Assembly (NCBI RefSeq): GCF_028561565.1
Contig: NZ_JAQQTE010000004.1
Location: forward strand, 62,001 to 126,000
Direction of reading: 5' to 3'
Length of the DNA stretch: 64,000 nucleotides
DNA from: Gilvibacter sediminis
GTDB taxonomy: Bacteria > Bacteroidota > Bacteroidia > Flavobacteriales > Flavobacteriaceae
The notes under the pieces were generated by a model that saw only the letters and a program-made list of their open reading frames with translations, was not told the DNA's origin and searched no databases. This document shows, in pieces, positions 1-8,310 of this stretch (the first letter of the stretch is position 1; the number at the start of each line of letters is the position of its first letter). The position numbers and the translations under genes were made by a program.

Positions 1-2568
1 GATTTGAACCGATTGAAATTCTCTCCCTGGCTCAAGCGTAAGCACAAGTTGGTGGCTCTGTATACTGTGAGCTTTGCGGGCAAACGCAGTTTCAACACCC
101 ACAGGCTTTTACGGGCCATTGACAACAATACGCTCTTGAGCAAGTTGCCAGAATCTGAGCAAGGTCTGGAGACACATGTTTTGTGTGCGCCTGAGGCTTT
201 AGAGCAGCAATATGCGTCTTTTCCATTTTTGTTGGACAATGCTACGGCACTGTTAGAGGCTTGTCGTTTTGAGTTTGATTTCTCTAACGAGACGCCCAAC
301 AACCAAAGGACCTATACCGGCAATGCTGAGTTGGATTTTAGACTGCTCAAAAAACTGACCTATCAAGGTTTGGCCTATCGGTACGAATCCGCAGACGATA
401 AGATCTTAGACCGTATTCAGAAGGAATTGACCATAGTTAAAGAAATGGGCTTTGTCTCGTATTTCTTGATCAATTGGAAGATCCTAAAATACGCCCGTTC
501 CAAAGGGTATTTCTATGTGGGTCGAGGCAGTGGCGCCAACAGTATAGTAGCTTATTTGTTACGAATCACAGACGTAGATCCCATTGAATTGGATCTCTAC
601 TTTGAACGATTCATAAATCTGTACCGCAAAAACCCGCCCGATTTTGATATTGATTTCTCTTGGAGTGATCGGGACGACGTGACTCAGTTCATCTTTAAAC
701 GCTTCCCGAATTGTGCCTTGCTCACGGTTTACAACACCTTCAAATACAAGGCTGCTGTTCGTGAATTGGGGAAGGTCTTTGGTTTGCCCAAGGCGGAGAT
801 CGATCTGCTTTCTGCAGGCAGCTATGTCTTTGAGCAGTTGGATTCCCTTTCTCGTTTGGTGGTGACCTACAGCAAGCGCATTCAGGGCTTTCCCAACTAT
901 CTGGGCATTCACGCCGGAGGCATTCTCATTGCAGAAAAGCCTATGCATTATTACACCGCTACCTTTATGCCGCCCAAGGGCTTTCCCACCACGCAGTTCG
1001 ATATGGTGGTGGCAGAAGATATTGGCCTGTATAAGTTTGATATTCTGAGCCAACGCGGTCTGGGGAAGATCAAGGAAACCGTAGGTATTGTGGCTTACAA
1101 CCGTCCCAAGCAAAAGCCCATAGACATTCACGATATCAAAGGTTTCAAAGAAGATGAGCGCATCAAATACCTGCTGCGCAATGCCAAAGCCATTGGGTGT
1201 TTCTATGTGGAATCTCCAGCCATGCGGATGCTGCTTAAAAAGCTTCGGGTGGACGATTATTTAGGCTTGGTCGCTGCCAGTTCGGTGATCCGCCCCGGAG
1301 TTTCCAAGTCTGGGATGATGCGGGAATACATACTGCGCTACCGTTTCCCGGAAAGGCGCAAAGATGCCCATCCAATTCTACTAGACATCATGCCAGAGAC
1401 CTACGGGGTTATGGTGTATCAAGAAGACGTGATCAAGGTGGCACACTATTTTGGTGGGTTGACTTTAGGTGAGGCCGATATGCTGCGTCGTGGGATGTCT
1501 GGAAAATTCCGCTCTCGGGAGGAGTTTGCCAAGGTGAAGGATCAATTCTTTATGAACTGCCGCAATGCCGGCAAACCCGATGCTTTGATCGCAGAGATCT
1601 GGCGGCAGATAGAGAGTTTTGCCGGTTATGCTTTTGCCAAAGGACACTCCGCTTCTTATGCGGTGGAGAGCTATCAGAGTCTGTATCTCAAGGCTTATTT
1701 TCCTTTGGAATATATGGTGGCGACCATCAACAATTTTGGTGGTTTTTACCGCACGGAGTTCTATGTGCATGAGGCGCGTTTGCACGGCGGGATCATTGAG
1801 CCGCCCTGCGTGAATACCAGTAAACACGAAACCATCATCAAAGGCAAACATATTTATTTGGGCTTTATGTTTCTGCACGCTTTTGAGAGCAATACGGCTA
1901 AGGCCTTACTGAGTGAACGTGCAGCTAATGGCCCTTTTAAAAGCCTGGACGATTTTATAGAACGCGTGCCGGTAGGCATGGAGCAGCTCGCCATTTTGAT
2001 CAAAATAGACGCCTTTCGTTTTACGGGAGTCAATAAGCGAGAACTGCTTTGGGAAGCTCATATGAAACTGGGTAAAACAGCGGTGGCAGAACCCATGCCG
2101 TCGCTCTTTAAAGCAGAGAAGGTCAACTATCAAACCCCGGAGCTGAGCACCACGGTTTTAGAAGATGCTTTTGATCAGATGGAGCTTTTGGGTTTTCCGC
2201 TGTGTTCGCCTTTTTTCTTATTGCTGAATCCGGGAGGGAATACCCTGCGGGCCCGACAGCTGATGGCTTACATCAGCAAGACCATAACCATAGAAGGTTA
2301 TTTGGTGACCACCAAACGGACCAACACCACAGGAGGCAAGGGCATGTTCTTTGGCAACTTCTTAGACCGCGATGGCGATTTTATTGACACCGTACATTTC
2401 CCGCCGGTGGCTAAAAGATATCCCTTTAGGGGCAAGGGGATTTACCGAATCACGGGCGTAGTGATGGAAGAATTTGGATGTGTATCGGTAGAGGTGAGTA
2501 GGATGGAGCGATTGCCCATCATTGCAGATCCGCGTTATGCCGATTCTAAAAAAGGATTGCGAATATGA
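1..2568 (+). CDS. dnaE: DNA polymerase III alpha subunit, short DnaE type (5' end cut by window)
   Basis: Catalytic subunit of a C-family DNA polymerase. The reading frame is open from base 1; the TTG at 4 is probably an internal Leu codon, so the start and much of the N-terminal PHP domain lie outside the window. In the visible part, PDFDIDF (about residues 212-218 counted from base 4) and YKFDIL (Asp about 346) carry the three acidic residues of the polymerase palm. A helix-hairpin-helix/fingers region follows, then a C-terminal OB-fold (about 740-840). With some 100-150 residues missing, the full protein would be near 1000 aa, shorter than the usual replicative DnaE of Bacteroidetes. The stop overlaps the dinB start (ATGA). 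Coupling to a Y-family polymerase suggests a DNA-damage (translesion) role rather than bulk replication; that role is inference, the polymerase identity is firm. Confidence 0.9.
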   Translation, partial: DLNRLKFSPWLKRKHKLVALYTVSFAGKRSFNTHRLLRAIDNNTLLSKLPESEQGLETHVLCAPEALEQQYASFPFLLDNATALLEACRFEFDFSNETPNNQRTYTGNAELDFRLLKKLTYQGLAYRYESADDKILDRIQKELTIVKEMGFVSYFLINWKILKYARSKGYFYVGRGSGANSIVAYLLRITDVDPIELDLYFERFINLYRKNPPDFDIDFSWSDRDDVTQFIFKRFPNCALLTVYNTFKYKAAVRELGKVFGLPKAEIDLLSAGSYVFEQLDSLSRLVVTYSKRIQGFPNYLGIHAGGILIAEKPMHYYTATFMPPKGFPTTQFDMVVAEDIGLYKFDILSQRGLGKIKETVGIVAYNRPKQKPIDIHDIKGFKEDERIKYLLRNAKAIGCFYVESPAMRMLLKKLRVDDYLGLVAASSVIRPGVSKSGMMREYILRYRFPERRKDAHPILLDIMPETYGVMVYQEDVIKVAHYFGGLTLGEADMLRRGMSGKFRSREEFAKVKDQFFMNCRNAGKPDALIAEIWRQIESFAGYAFAKGHSASYAVESYQSLYLKAYFPLEYMVATINNFGGFYRTEFYVHEARLHGGIIEPPCVNTSKHETIIKGKHIYLGFMFLHAFESNTAKALLSERAANGPFKSLDDFIERVPVGMEQLAILIKIDAFRFTGVNKRELLWEAHMKLGKTAVAEPMPSLFKAEKVNYQTPELSTTVLEDAFDQMELLGFPLCSPFFLLLNPGGNTLRARQLMAYISKTITIEGYLVTTKRTNTTGGKGMFFGNFLDRDGDFIDTVHFPPVAKRYPFRGKGIYRITGVVMEEFGCVSVEVSRMERLPIIADPRYADSKKGLRI

Positions 2569-3782
2569 ACAGTGAACGCGCGATAGTACATATGGATCTG
2601 GACACCTTTTTTGTGTCCTGTGAGCGGCTATTAGACAGCCGATTGGAAGGAAAACCGGTATTGATCGGAGGAACCACAGACCGTGGAGTAGTGGCCTCTT
2701 GCAGTTATGAGGCCCGTACTTTTGGAATACATTCGGCCATGCCCATGCGGATGGCCAAACAGCTTTGCCCGGAGGCGATAGTGCTGCGGGGAAATTCTGG
2801 GGTCTATTCTAAATTCTCTGATATGGTTACTGATGTGATCAAAGAAAGCGTACCGCTTTACGAGAAGACCTCTGTAGACGAATTTTACATTGACCTCACA
2901 GGGACAGATCGCTTTTTTGGATGTCATAAAATGGCCTCGGAGCTGCGAGATCGGATCATCAAAGAGACGGGACTGCCCATTTCCTTTGGACTATCTACCA
3001 ACAAAACCGTTTCTAAGATCGCTACCGGAGAGGCCAAGCCAAACAATAAGATCCGCATAAAAAAGGGCAATGAAAAACCTTTCCTTTCACCGCTTTCGGT
3101 GCGGAAGATCCCGATGGTGGGGGAGGTCACCTACCGTTCGCTTTGCGATCTGGGGATCAAGCGGATCCAAACCATTCAAGAAATGCCTTTGGACATGATG
3201 GCCAGGGTTTTTGGTAAGAATGGCCAGGTGATCTGGCGCAAGGCCAATGGGATAGATCCTTCGCCGGTGGTGCAATATCACGAACGCAAATCCATCTCTA
3301 CAGAACGTACCTTTGATCGGGATACCACAGATCCGCAGAAATTAAAAGGAATACTAACCGCCATGGCGGAGAACCTGATCTACCAACTAAGGCGAGGTGA
3401 TAAACTTACGGCCTGTGTAACGGTAAAGATTCGCTATTCAGACTTTCAAACCTACACCATGCAAAAGCGCATTCCCTATAGTGCAGCAGACCATAAGATA
3501 TTGCCGGTGATCATGGAGTTGTACAAAAAGCTCTATCAGCGCAGATTGTTGGTGCGTTTGATTGGTGTGCGGTTCAGTCATTTGGTCTCTGGTGGCCAAC
3601 AGATCGATCTGTTTCAAGACAACGACAAGATCATCAACCTTTACCAAGCCATGGACAAGATGCGTGCCCGATACGGGGATCGAGCAGTCATCAAAGCTGC
3701 TGGGATGAACGCAAAGAGTATTGGACGCTGGAACCCCTTTACTGGGGAACCGCCGCCGCTACTGGCCAACAGAAGGCAATAG
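2565..3782 (+). CDS. dinB: DNA polymerase IV (Y-family translesion polymerase)
   Basis: Error-prone Y-family polymerase that copies past damaged template bases. The 405-aa protein has the N-terminal MDLDTFF motif (Asp11 catalytic, Phe16 in the steric-gate position), the SVDEFYID palm motif with Asp105-Glu106, the NKTVSKIA segment, a helix-hairpin-helix thumb region and a C-terminal little-finger domain. Residues 346-350 read QIDLF, a good match to the beta-clamp binding pentapeptide QLxLF. The ATG at 2565 overlaps the dnaE stop by 4 nt, so the two polymerases are translationally coupled. It ends one base before a convergent lipoprotein gene and I see no terminator. An SOS-type operator, if any, would be upstream of the window. 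Confidence 0.95.
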   Translation: MNSERAIVHMDLDTFFVSCERLLDSRLEGKPVLIGGTTDRGVVASCSYEARTFGIHSAMPMRMAKQLCPEAIVLRGNSGVYSKFSDMVTDVIKESVPLYEKTSVDEFYIDLTGTDRFFGCHKMASELRDRIIKETGLPISFGLSTNKTVSKIATGEAKPNNKIRIKKGNEKPFLSPLSVRKIPMVGEVTYRSLCDLGIKRIQTIQEMPLDMMARVFGKNGQVIWRKANGIDPSPVVQYHERKSISTERTFDRDTTDPQKLKGILTAMAENLIYQLRRGDKLTACVTVKIRYSDFQTYTMQKRIPYSAADHKILPVIMELYKKLYQRRLLVRLIGVRFSHLVSGGQQIDLFQDNDKIINLYQAMDKMRARYGDRAVIKAAGMNAKSIGRWNPFTGEPPPLLANRRQ

Positions 3783-3783
3783 G

Positions 3784-4194
3784 CTATTCGCGCTCAAAGC
3801 TAAAGACAGGGCCGTCTATGCAACCGTCAGAAATGGTGATCAAGCCAGAATCGTAATCATCCATGATCAGAAGTCCTATGGCATCGCTACCCACATGAAA
3901 GTAACGATTGTCGTCATAGTTACAAATGTTGTCATTCAAGCTGTAATTGTAAGTGCCTGGTTCTAAGCGAATGGCAGATGCTCCTAAAGCAACTTCTACC
4001 TTGACAGTTTCATTGGCAAAGTCAAAGGACCAAACGATCTCTCCGTCTTCAAATTCTTCAAAGACCGGATTCATGGCACTGGGTTGATAGGTCTTTAGAT
4101 TAAAGGCCTCAAAGCTCACCGGAGCACCGTCATCATCAGAAGAACAACTCCACAGCGTAGCGGCTAAAAGGAAAAGTGTGCATAGTTTGTTCAT
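3784..4194 (-). CDS. small lipoprotein of unknown function
   Basis: The 136-aa product starts with a lipoprotein signal peptide: a hydrophobic stretch ends in LWSC, followed by SSDDD. An acidic or Ser/Asp stretch right after the lipidated Cys is common in Bacteroidetes lipoproteins and may be a surface-export signal. The rest is acidic, rich in Asp/Asn and aromatic residues, with three further cysteines (one early in the mature part of the core and two later: NICNYDD, SDGCIDG), and looks like a small beta-rich domain. I do not recognise the family. The gene is convergent with dinB with a single base between the stop codons. Two long AT-rich inverted repeats lie directly upstream of its ATG. 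Confidence 0.7.
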   Translation of the reverse strand: MNKLCTLFLLAATLWSCSSDDDGAPVSFEAFNLKTYQPSAMNPVFEEFEDGEIVWSFDFANETVKVEVALGASAIRLEPGTYNYSLNDNICNYDDNRYFHVGSDAIGLLIMDDYDSGLITISDGCIDGPVFSFERE

Positions 4195-4200
4195 CTACGT

Positions 4201-4245
4201 AGATAATTTTTATTTCTGTGTTAATCAAGCAAATAAAAATTATCT
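4201..4245. repeat. 15-bp perfect inverted repeat, AT-rich
   Basis: AGATAATTTTTATTT at 4201-4215 is the exact reverse complement of 4231-4245, with a 15-nt spacer. It begins 7 bp upstream of the lipoprotein ATG (4194, minus strand), so in the mRNA it would form a long hairpin in the 5' leader. It is not followed by a T tract in the orientation of the lipoprotein gene, so it is not an ordinary terminator. Confidence 0.85.
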
Positions 4246-4270
4246 GCATAGATCAACCGCTTCGCTTTCG

Positions 4271-4321
4271 CACAAAAAATTTAATTATTACAGTCGATAT
4301 TACTAATTAAATTTATTTGTG
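4271..4321. repeat. 17-bp near-perfect inverted repeat, AT-rich
   Basis: CACAAAAAATTTAATTA at 4271-4287 pairs with TAATTAAATTTATTTGTG at 4304-4321, with one bulged base and a 16-nt spacer. It sits 25 bp from the first inverted repeat. Together they fill most of the 189-bp gap between the lipoprotein gene and the DUF5686 gene. Function unknown: leader RNA structure, protein site or remnant of a small mobile element. Confidence 0.8.
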
Positions 4322-4383
4322 CTCATTTCATAACAAGTCTTTTCTTAAAGGTACAGAATTCACCGAATGGTTGCGTAATTGGC

Positions 4384-6858
4384 TTATTCTAAGAAGTCTA
4401 AGAACTTGAGGCCAAAGACAAAAATACCGTCGTTAACACCGTTAAGACTGGAGCGCACATAATCGATCCGCAGCAAACGATATTTGCCCCAACCAATATT
4501 GTCCAAACCAACAGAATACTCGTAATAAGGCTTGTTGCCTACGGTGCTTAGCAGGTGTCCGCCTACTACTAAATTGAAGTTGAGCTGATTCAAACCAGGG
4601 ATTTTGCCTAAAAGCCAACCGTTAAAATGATGTTCGGCATGGAACTCCATATAAGAATCATTAGTGCTCAAAGCGTAATAAGGCAAATTGTTGAATACAT
4701 TGGTATAGACTCCTCCATCATTCACTCGGGTTTGATTGCCGTTAAAGTGTTGGAAGTCCACAAAGGAGATGTCTTCTCCATTCACAAAGGTTCCTCCTTT
4801 TAGGTTATAGCGGAATCGGCCTTTGTTGCCAATTCTAAAGCTCTGATACAAGCCTGCGCTGAATTGATGGAAGTTATAATTCTCATTAGAAGCAGAGAAT
4901 CCTCCCTCATAATTCAGCTGAATTCGTGGAAAACGATTGTCTCCACCCACATTGAACTTAAAGTCCGGATAGCTCATGTATTTCTGCCCAATGGTAATAT
5001 AAGCGCTCACCCCAGCCTTGACAATATTGTGTTTGTCAATCGCGGCGTTTTCAAAGTCTGTGGGGTCGAGTGGATTGTTGGAGGTGTATGATACTCCAGA
5101 ATTCCTAAACCAAACCTGATCGGAATTATTGAACAGCGGTACCCGTTCTTCATAGGCCAAACGGCTGGTTAAAAACAAACCGTTCACCACTTCTTGGCCA
5201 TAGTTAATAGCTCCAGAACGCAGCTCATAGGCTTTTAAGAAGTTTCGCTCAAAGGCCAAACTGCTTATCGCATTTACAAAAGGAGATATGGGCTCATTGC
5301 CGTTAAACTGTTCTACCGTAACACCTCCGCTCACGCTTAGTCGTGCGCGGTTTTTGGCATTGAATCTATAGGTAGCACTGGCGTTGAATCGGAAGCGGTC
5401 CTCATCTATCCCGTAATTAAAGCGCGAATTAAAACTCAACCAACGGGTATAATTCTCATCAAAGCCTTTAAAAAAGCTCAAACCAACTTCTGGGGCATAA
5501 CCTTGAATGGTATTGAATTGAAAGCTCGGGCCATCATAAGTGACGTTCCAACGCTCATAGCTGTTTCTATAGGTATAACCGGTAAGAGGCGCTAAAAGGG
5601 AAAGCCTGTTATTGCCAGCGTCAATGGAGTCTAAATAGGTTTTGGATTTGCGCAAGGTTTGAATGCTGTCTTTACGCACATAGTCTGTGATTTCCTCAGG
5701 TGTAAGTGGAACAGGTCTAACCTGATTCCAGTACAAGGAATCCTTTTCATTGGCATTATCTACAAAGGTGAGTACCTCATTGGTAAAACTGGCTCGGGTA
5801 AAGACAGGGTCAAAATTGTAATTGCTGTAAACCGCCGTAAAGCGGCCGTCTCCATTCAATCCAAAGAGTCCAAAACTAAAGTCAATGGTCTGAGAGATCT
5901 TAACCCAAAACTGCTTCTGCTTGTCATAAGTGAAGTTCTGTTTAAAGACCAATTCCTTAACAAAGGGTATTTGAATGGCCGTGCCTGAGGTGGTTAAGTC
6001 AATTCCGTAGAACTCCCAGTCGTCCTCTACTATATAGACGTAACCTTGCCAAACCCGATCCTGACTGCGTTTAGGAGTCACCAGGATCTTATTGATCAGT
6101 TTTCCATCTTCATAAAAAACACCTTCTAATTTATAACGGTAGTATTCCAAGGCATTGCTCGCGATTGGAGATACGAGTTGCGCATTGATCTCAATAGTAT
6201 TGCTATAAAAGGAGAAGTTCGCATCTCCGGCGCTGTTAAAACTAAAGCCGTTGTCGTTTCCGCTCACTTTAGAAGCAATGATCTTTTCTTTAAAGTCCTT
6301 CGGTTCCTGATAGGCAATCTCAGAGATGGTCTCAGAAAGATAAATGATCCCAGTTCGGGTAGAATCCAAAGCACCTCCAAAGTCGCCGACTTCCTCACCC
6401 ATAATGCGCTCTGGGGCTTCAGTAACTTTCCAAAGACCTTTGGAATAGAAGTCTGCTGTATAGGCTGAGATGCGCTGACTGTTCTGTTTTCTATTGGCGA
6501 TTGCCGCCCGAATGATACGATAGGCTGGGTCTTCACTAGCATCAATTACTACTTCATCCAAACTCAAACTGGTTGCTTCCAAACTCACATCCAGCGTCTG
6601 AGATCCTCCTTTGTAGTTCACGGTTTTACTCAAAGTTTCAAAACCCAAATACTGGAACACTAAGGTATAATCTCCAGAATCGGGGAGTTCTAAGACATAG
6701 TTTCCCAATTCATTAGAAGTGGTTCCCAAATAGCTGTCCTGAACAAAGATATTTACGAAAGGAAGGGGTTCTCCGGCTTTATCAGTAACACGGCCTTTGA
6801 TTTGCGCTTGAGATAGGGTGGTGACTAAAAATAGGAATAGCAGTAGCGGTTTTTGCAT
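4384..6858 (-). CDS. DUF5686 family outer-membrane protein with CarboxypepD_reg-like N-terminal domain
   Basis: The 824-aa product has a Sec signal peptide (ends SQA-QIKG), then a carboxypeptidase-regulatory-like beta-sandwich (about residues 20-105, typical GRVTDKAGEPLPFVNI and GLGNYVL-like motifs). The remainder is a long DUF5686-type region rich in alternating aromatic/polar strands and ends FGLKFLDFLE, as expected of an outer-membrane beta-barrel. Such proteins are widespread in Bacteroidetes; their function is unknown. I place the start at ATG 6858; a TTG two codons upstream is possible but less likely. smpB lies 79 bp upstream on the same strand. Confidence 0.85.
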   Translation of the reverse strand: MQKPLLLFLFLVTTLSQAQIKGRVTDKAGEPLPFVNIFVQDSYLGTTSNELGNYVLELPDSGDYTLVFQYLGFETLSKTVNYKGGSQTLDVSLEATSLSLDEVVIDASEDPAYRIIRAAIANRKQNSQRISAYTADFYSKGLWKVTEAPERIMGEEVGDFGGALDSTRTGIIYLSETISEIAYQEPKDFKEKIIASKVSGNDNGFSFNSAGDANFSFYSNTIEINAQLVSPIASNALEYYRYKLEGVFYEDGKLINKILVTPKRSQDRVWQGYVYIVEDDWEFYGIDLTTSGTAIQIPFVKELVFKQNFTYDKQKQFWVKISQTIDFSFGLFGLNGDGRFTAVYSNYNFDPVFTRASFTNEVLTFVDNANEKDSLYWNQVRPVPLTPEEITDYVRKDSIQTLRKSKTYLDSIDAGNNRLSLLAPLTGYTYRNSYERWNVTYDGPSFQFNTIQGYAPEVGLSFFKGFDENYTRWLSFNSRFNYGIDEDRFRFNASATYRFNAKNRARLSVSGGVTVEQFNGNEPISPFVNAISSLAFERNFLKAYELRSGAINYGQEVVNGLFLTSRLAYEERVPLFNNSDQVWFRNSGVSYTSNNPLDPTDFENAAIDKHNIVKAGVSAYITIGQKYMSYPDFKFNVGGDNRFPRIQLNYEGGFSASNENYNFHQFSAGLYQSFRIGNKGRFRYNLKGGTFVNGEDISFVDFQHFNGNQTRVNDGGVYTNVFNNLPYYALSTNDSYMEFHAEHHFNGWLLGKIPGLNQLNFNLVVGGHLLSTVGNKPYYEYSVGLDNIGWGKYRLLRIDYVRSSLNGVNDGIFVFGLKFLDFLE

Positions 6859-6937
6859 GGTCAATGTTTTGAGGCAAATAAAATCAATGGTGAGCTATGC
6901 ACTTCTTAAAAAAGTGTTAGCTAACATAAATTTACCA

Positions 6938-7405
6938 TTAATTGTTAAAGTTCTTTTTGATCCTGCTAAGGTTACGCTTGTTGTCTCTGTCTTTTATAGT
7001 GTCCCGTTTGTCGTAGAGTTTTTTTCCACGACATAGGGCGATCTCTAACTTGGCAAGCCCACGATCGTTGGTAAATAATAATAGGGGGATGATCGTAAGT
7101 CCAGAGTTCTTGACCTCTTTTTCGAGCTTTTTGAGCTCGTTTCTGTTTAAAAGGAGCTTGCGCTCACTCTTGGGTTTGTGATTGAAGTGCGTCGCATGCG
7201 AATATTCCTCAATGGTCATATTGATCGCAAACAACTCGCCACGGTCGTTGAATTCACAGAAACTCTCCGCAATAGAGGCTCGCCCTTCACGAATCGCCTT
7301 GATCTCCGTACCAGCCAGAACTATCCCAGCGGTATACCGATCCAAGATCTCGTATTCAAAGCGCGCTTTGCGGTTTTTGATTTGTACTTGTTTCTGTAAA
7401 CTCAT
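6938..7405 (-). CDS. smpB: SsrA-binding protein SmpB
   Basis: RNA-binding partner of tmRNA in trans-translation, which frees ribosomes stalled on broken mRNAs and tags the nascent peptide for proteolysis. The 155-aa protein has the SmpB core: NRKARFEYEI, AGTEIKAIREGRAS, the HKPKSERKLLLNR loop and the basic C-terminal tail beginning at KKLYDKRDTIKDRD. Length and motifs are full. A TAaaTTTG -7 box lies 4 bp upstream of the ATG, so the mRNA may be nearly leaderless. The tmRNA gene itself is not in this window. Confidence 0.97.
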   Translation of the reverse strand: MSLQKQVQIKNRKARFEYEILDRYTAGIVLAGTEIKAIREGRASIAESFCEFNDRGELFAINMTIEEYSHATHFNHKPKSERKLLLNRNELKKLEKEVKNSGLTIIPLLLFTNDRGLAKLEIALCRGKKLYDKRDTIKDRDNKRNLSRIKKNFNN

Positions 7406-7409
7406 GCGG

Positions 7410-7417
7410 CAAATTTA
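7410..7417 (-). promoter_or_regulatory. -7 promoter box of smpB
   Basis: TAaaTTTG on the minus strand, an exact match to the Bacteroidetes -7 consensus TAnnTTTG, just upstream of the smpB ATG. No convincing -33 TTG at the usual distance. Confidence 0.45.
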
Positions 7418-7491
7418 ACACTAAATCTAATTTCTAAGGGTCTTATCAAAATTTTAAGAGCGGGGAACTACGGCAGATTGCGTGTTCTGTG

Positions 7492-7499
7492 TATTTTTG
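7492..7499 (+). promoter_or_regulatory. -7 promoter box of the tandem lipoprotein pair
   Basis: TAttTTTG matches the -7 consensus and lies 4 bp before ATG 7504, so transcription would start at or next to the start codon. This argues for the ATG at 7504 over a GTG at 7489. No clear -33 element. Confidence 0.45.
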
Positions 7500-7503
7500 T
7501 TTT

Positions 7504-8310
7504 ATGACCACATCAAGAATATTCCTTTTGCTCTGTTTTGTAAGTCTGATGAGTTGCAATCAGGGTGTGAAGGACCAAGAACAGCAACAACTCGATCCCA
7601 GAACGGTCAAGCCTAATTTCACGGCCCAACAGTTGGTAGATCGCGCCATTGAGTATCACGGAGGTGACAAGTTTGAAAGGGCAGAGATGACCTTTAAATT
7701 CAGGGATTATGAGTACCGCTCGCTACAAGAAGGAGGTCAGTTCACTTTAGATCGGATTTCATACAACAAGGCCATTGGCAAGATTACGGACCGGGTCACT
7801 AATGCGGGTTATACCCAAGTGTTGAATGACGAGTTTGAGATGAACATAGTCGATTCTATGAAGGTAAAGTTCACCAACAGCGTGAATTCCGTGCACTATT
7901 TTGCGCGTCTGCCTTATGGACTGAACGATGCGGCGGTTCAGAAAAAACTACTCGGAACGGATTCAATTAAAGGGAAGACCTATCACGAAATAGAAGTTCG
8001 ATTCAAGCAAGAGGGCGGGGGTGTAGATTTTCAAGACGTATTTGTTTACTGGTTTGACACCGAGACCGGTGCTATGGACTATTTGGCTTATTCTTATGAG
8101 ACCGATGGAGGAGGAATTCGCTTTAGAGCAGCGACCAATCCGCGGGAGATCAGTGGCATCCGCGTTCAAGATTATATCAATTTCAAGCCCAAAGGACTCG
8201 ATGTGGCTTTAGAAGATCTCGATTACCTATACGAGCAAGGAAGTTTGATAGAAGTTTCTAAGATCGAATTAGAAAATGTAACGGTACAACTCACAGATGA
8301 AGCAAATTAA
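7504..8310 (+). CDS. lipoprotein, first of a tandem paralogous pair (DUF6503-like)
   Basis: The 268-aa product has a lipoprotein signal peptide ending LMSC. The mature part holds AQQLVDRAIEYHGG, the opening motif of a flavobacterial lipoprotein family that I believe is DUF6503 (not verified). The fold is probably a LolA-like beta-sheet lipid-binding type, judging from the long runs of alternating strands; that is inference. I chose ATG 7504, which gives a standard signal peptide and fits the promoter box. The last 14 nt overlap the next gene, a paralogue, so the two are cotranscribed. Confidence 0.75.
   Translation: MTTSRIFLLLCFVSLMSCNQGVKDQEQQQLDPRTVKPNFTAQQLVDRAIEYHGGDKFERAEMTFKFRDYEYRSLQEGGQFTLDRISYNKAIGKITDRVTNAGYTQVLNDEFEMNIVDSMKVKFTNSVNSVHYFARLPYGLNDAAVQKKLLGTDSIKGKTYHEIEVRFKQEGGGVDFQDVFVYWFDTETGAMDYLAYSYETDGGGIRFRAATNPREISGIRVQDYINFKPKGLDVALEDLDYLYEQGSLIEVSKIELENVTVQLTDEAN

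Noticed and set aside
559-1131. 190-codon open frame on the minus strand inside dnaE
   Set aside because: It is fully antisense to a conserved polymerase domain and has no recognisable motif. It is a shadow of the GC-biased coding frame.
6859-6864. TTG start two codons before the ATG of the DUF5686 protein
   Set aside because: The ATG at 6858 gives an equally good signal peptide and is the simpler choice.
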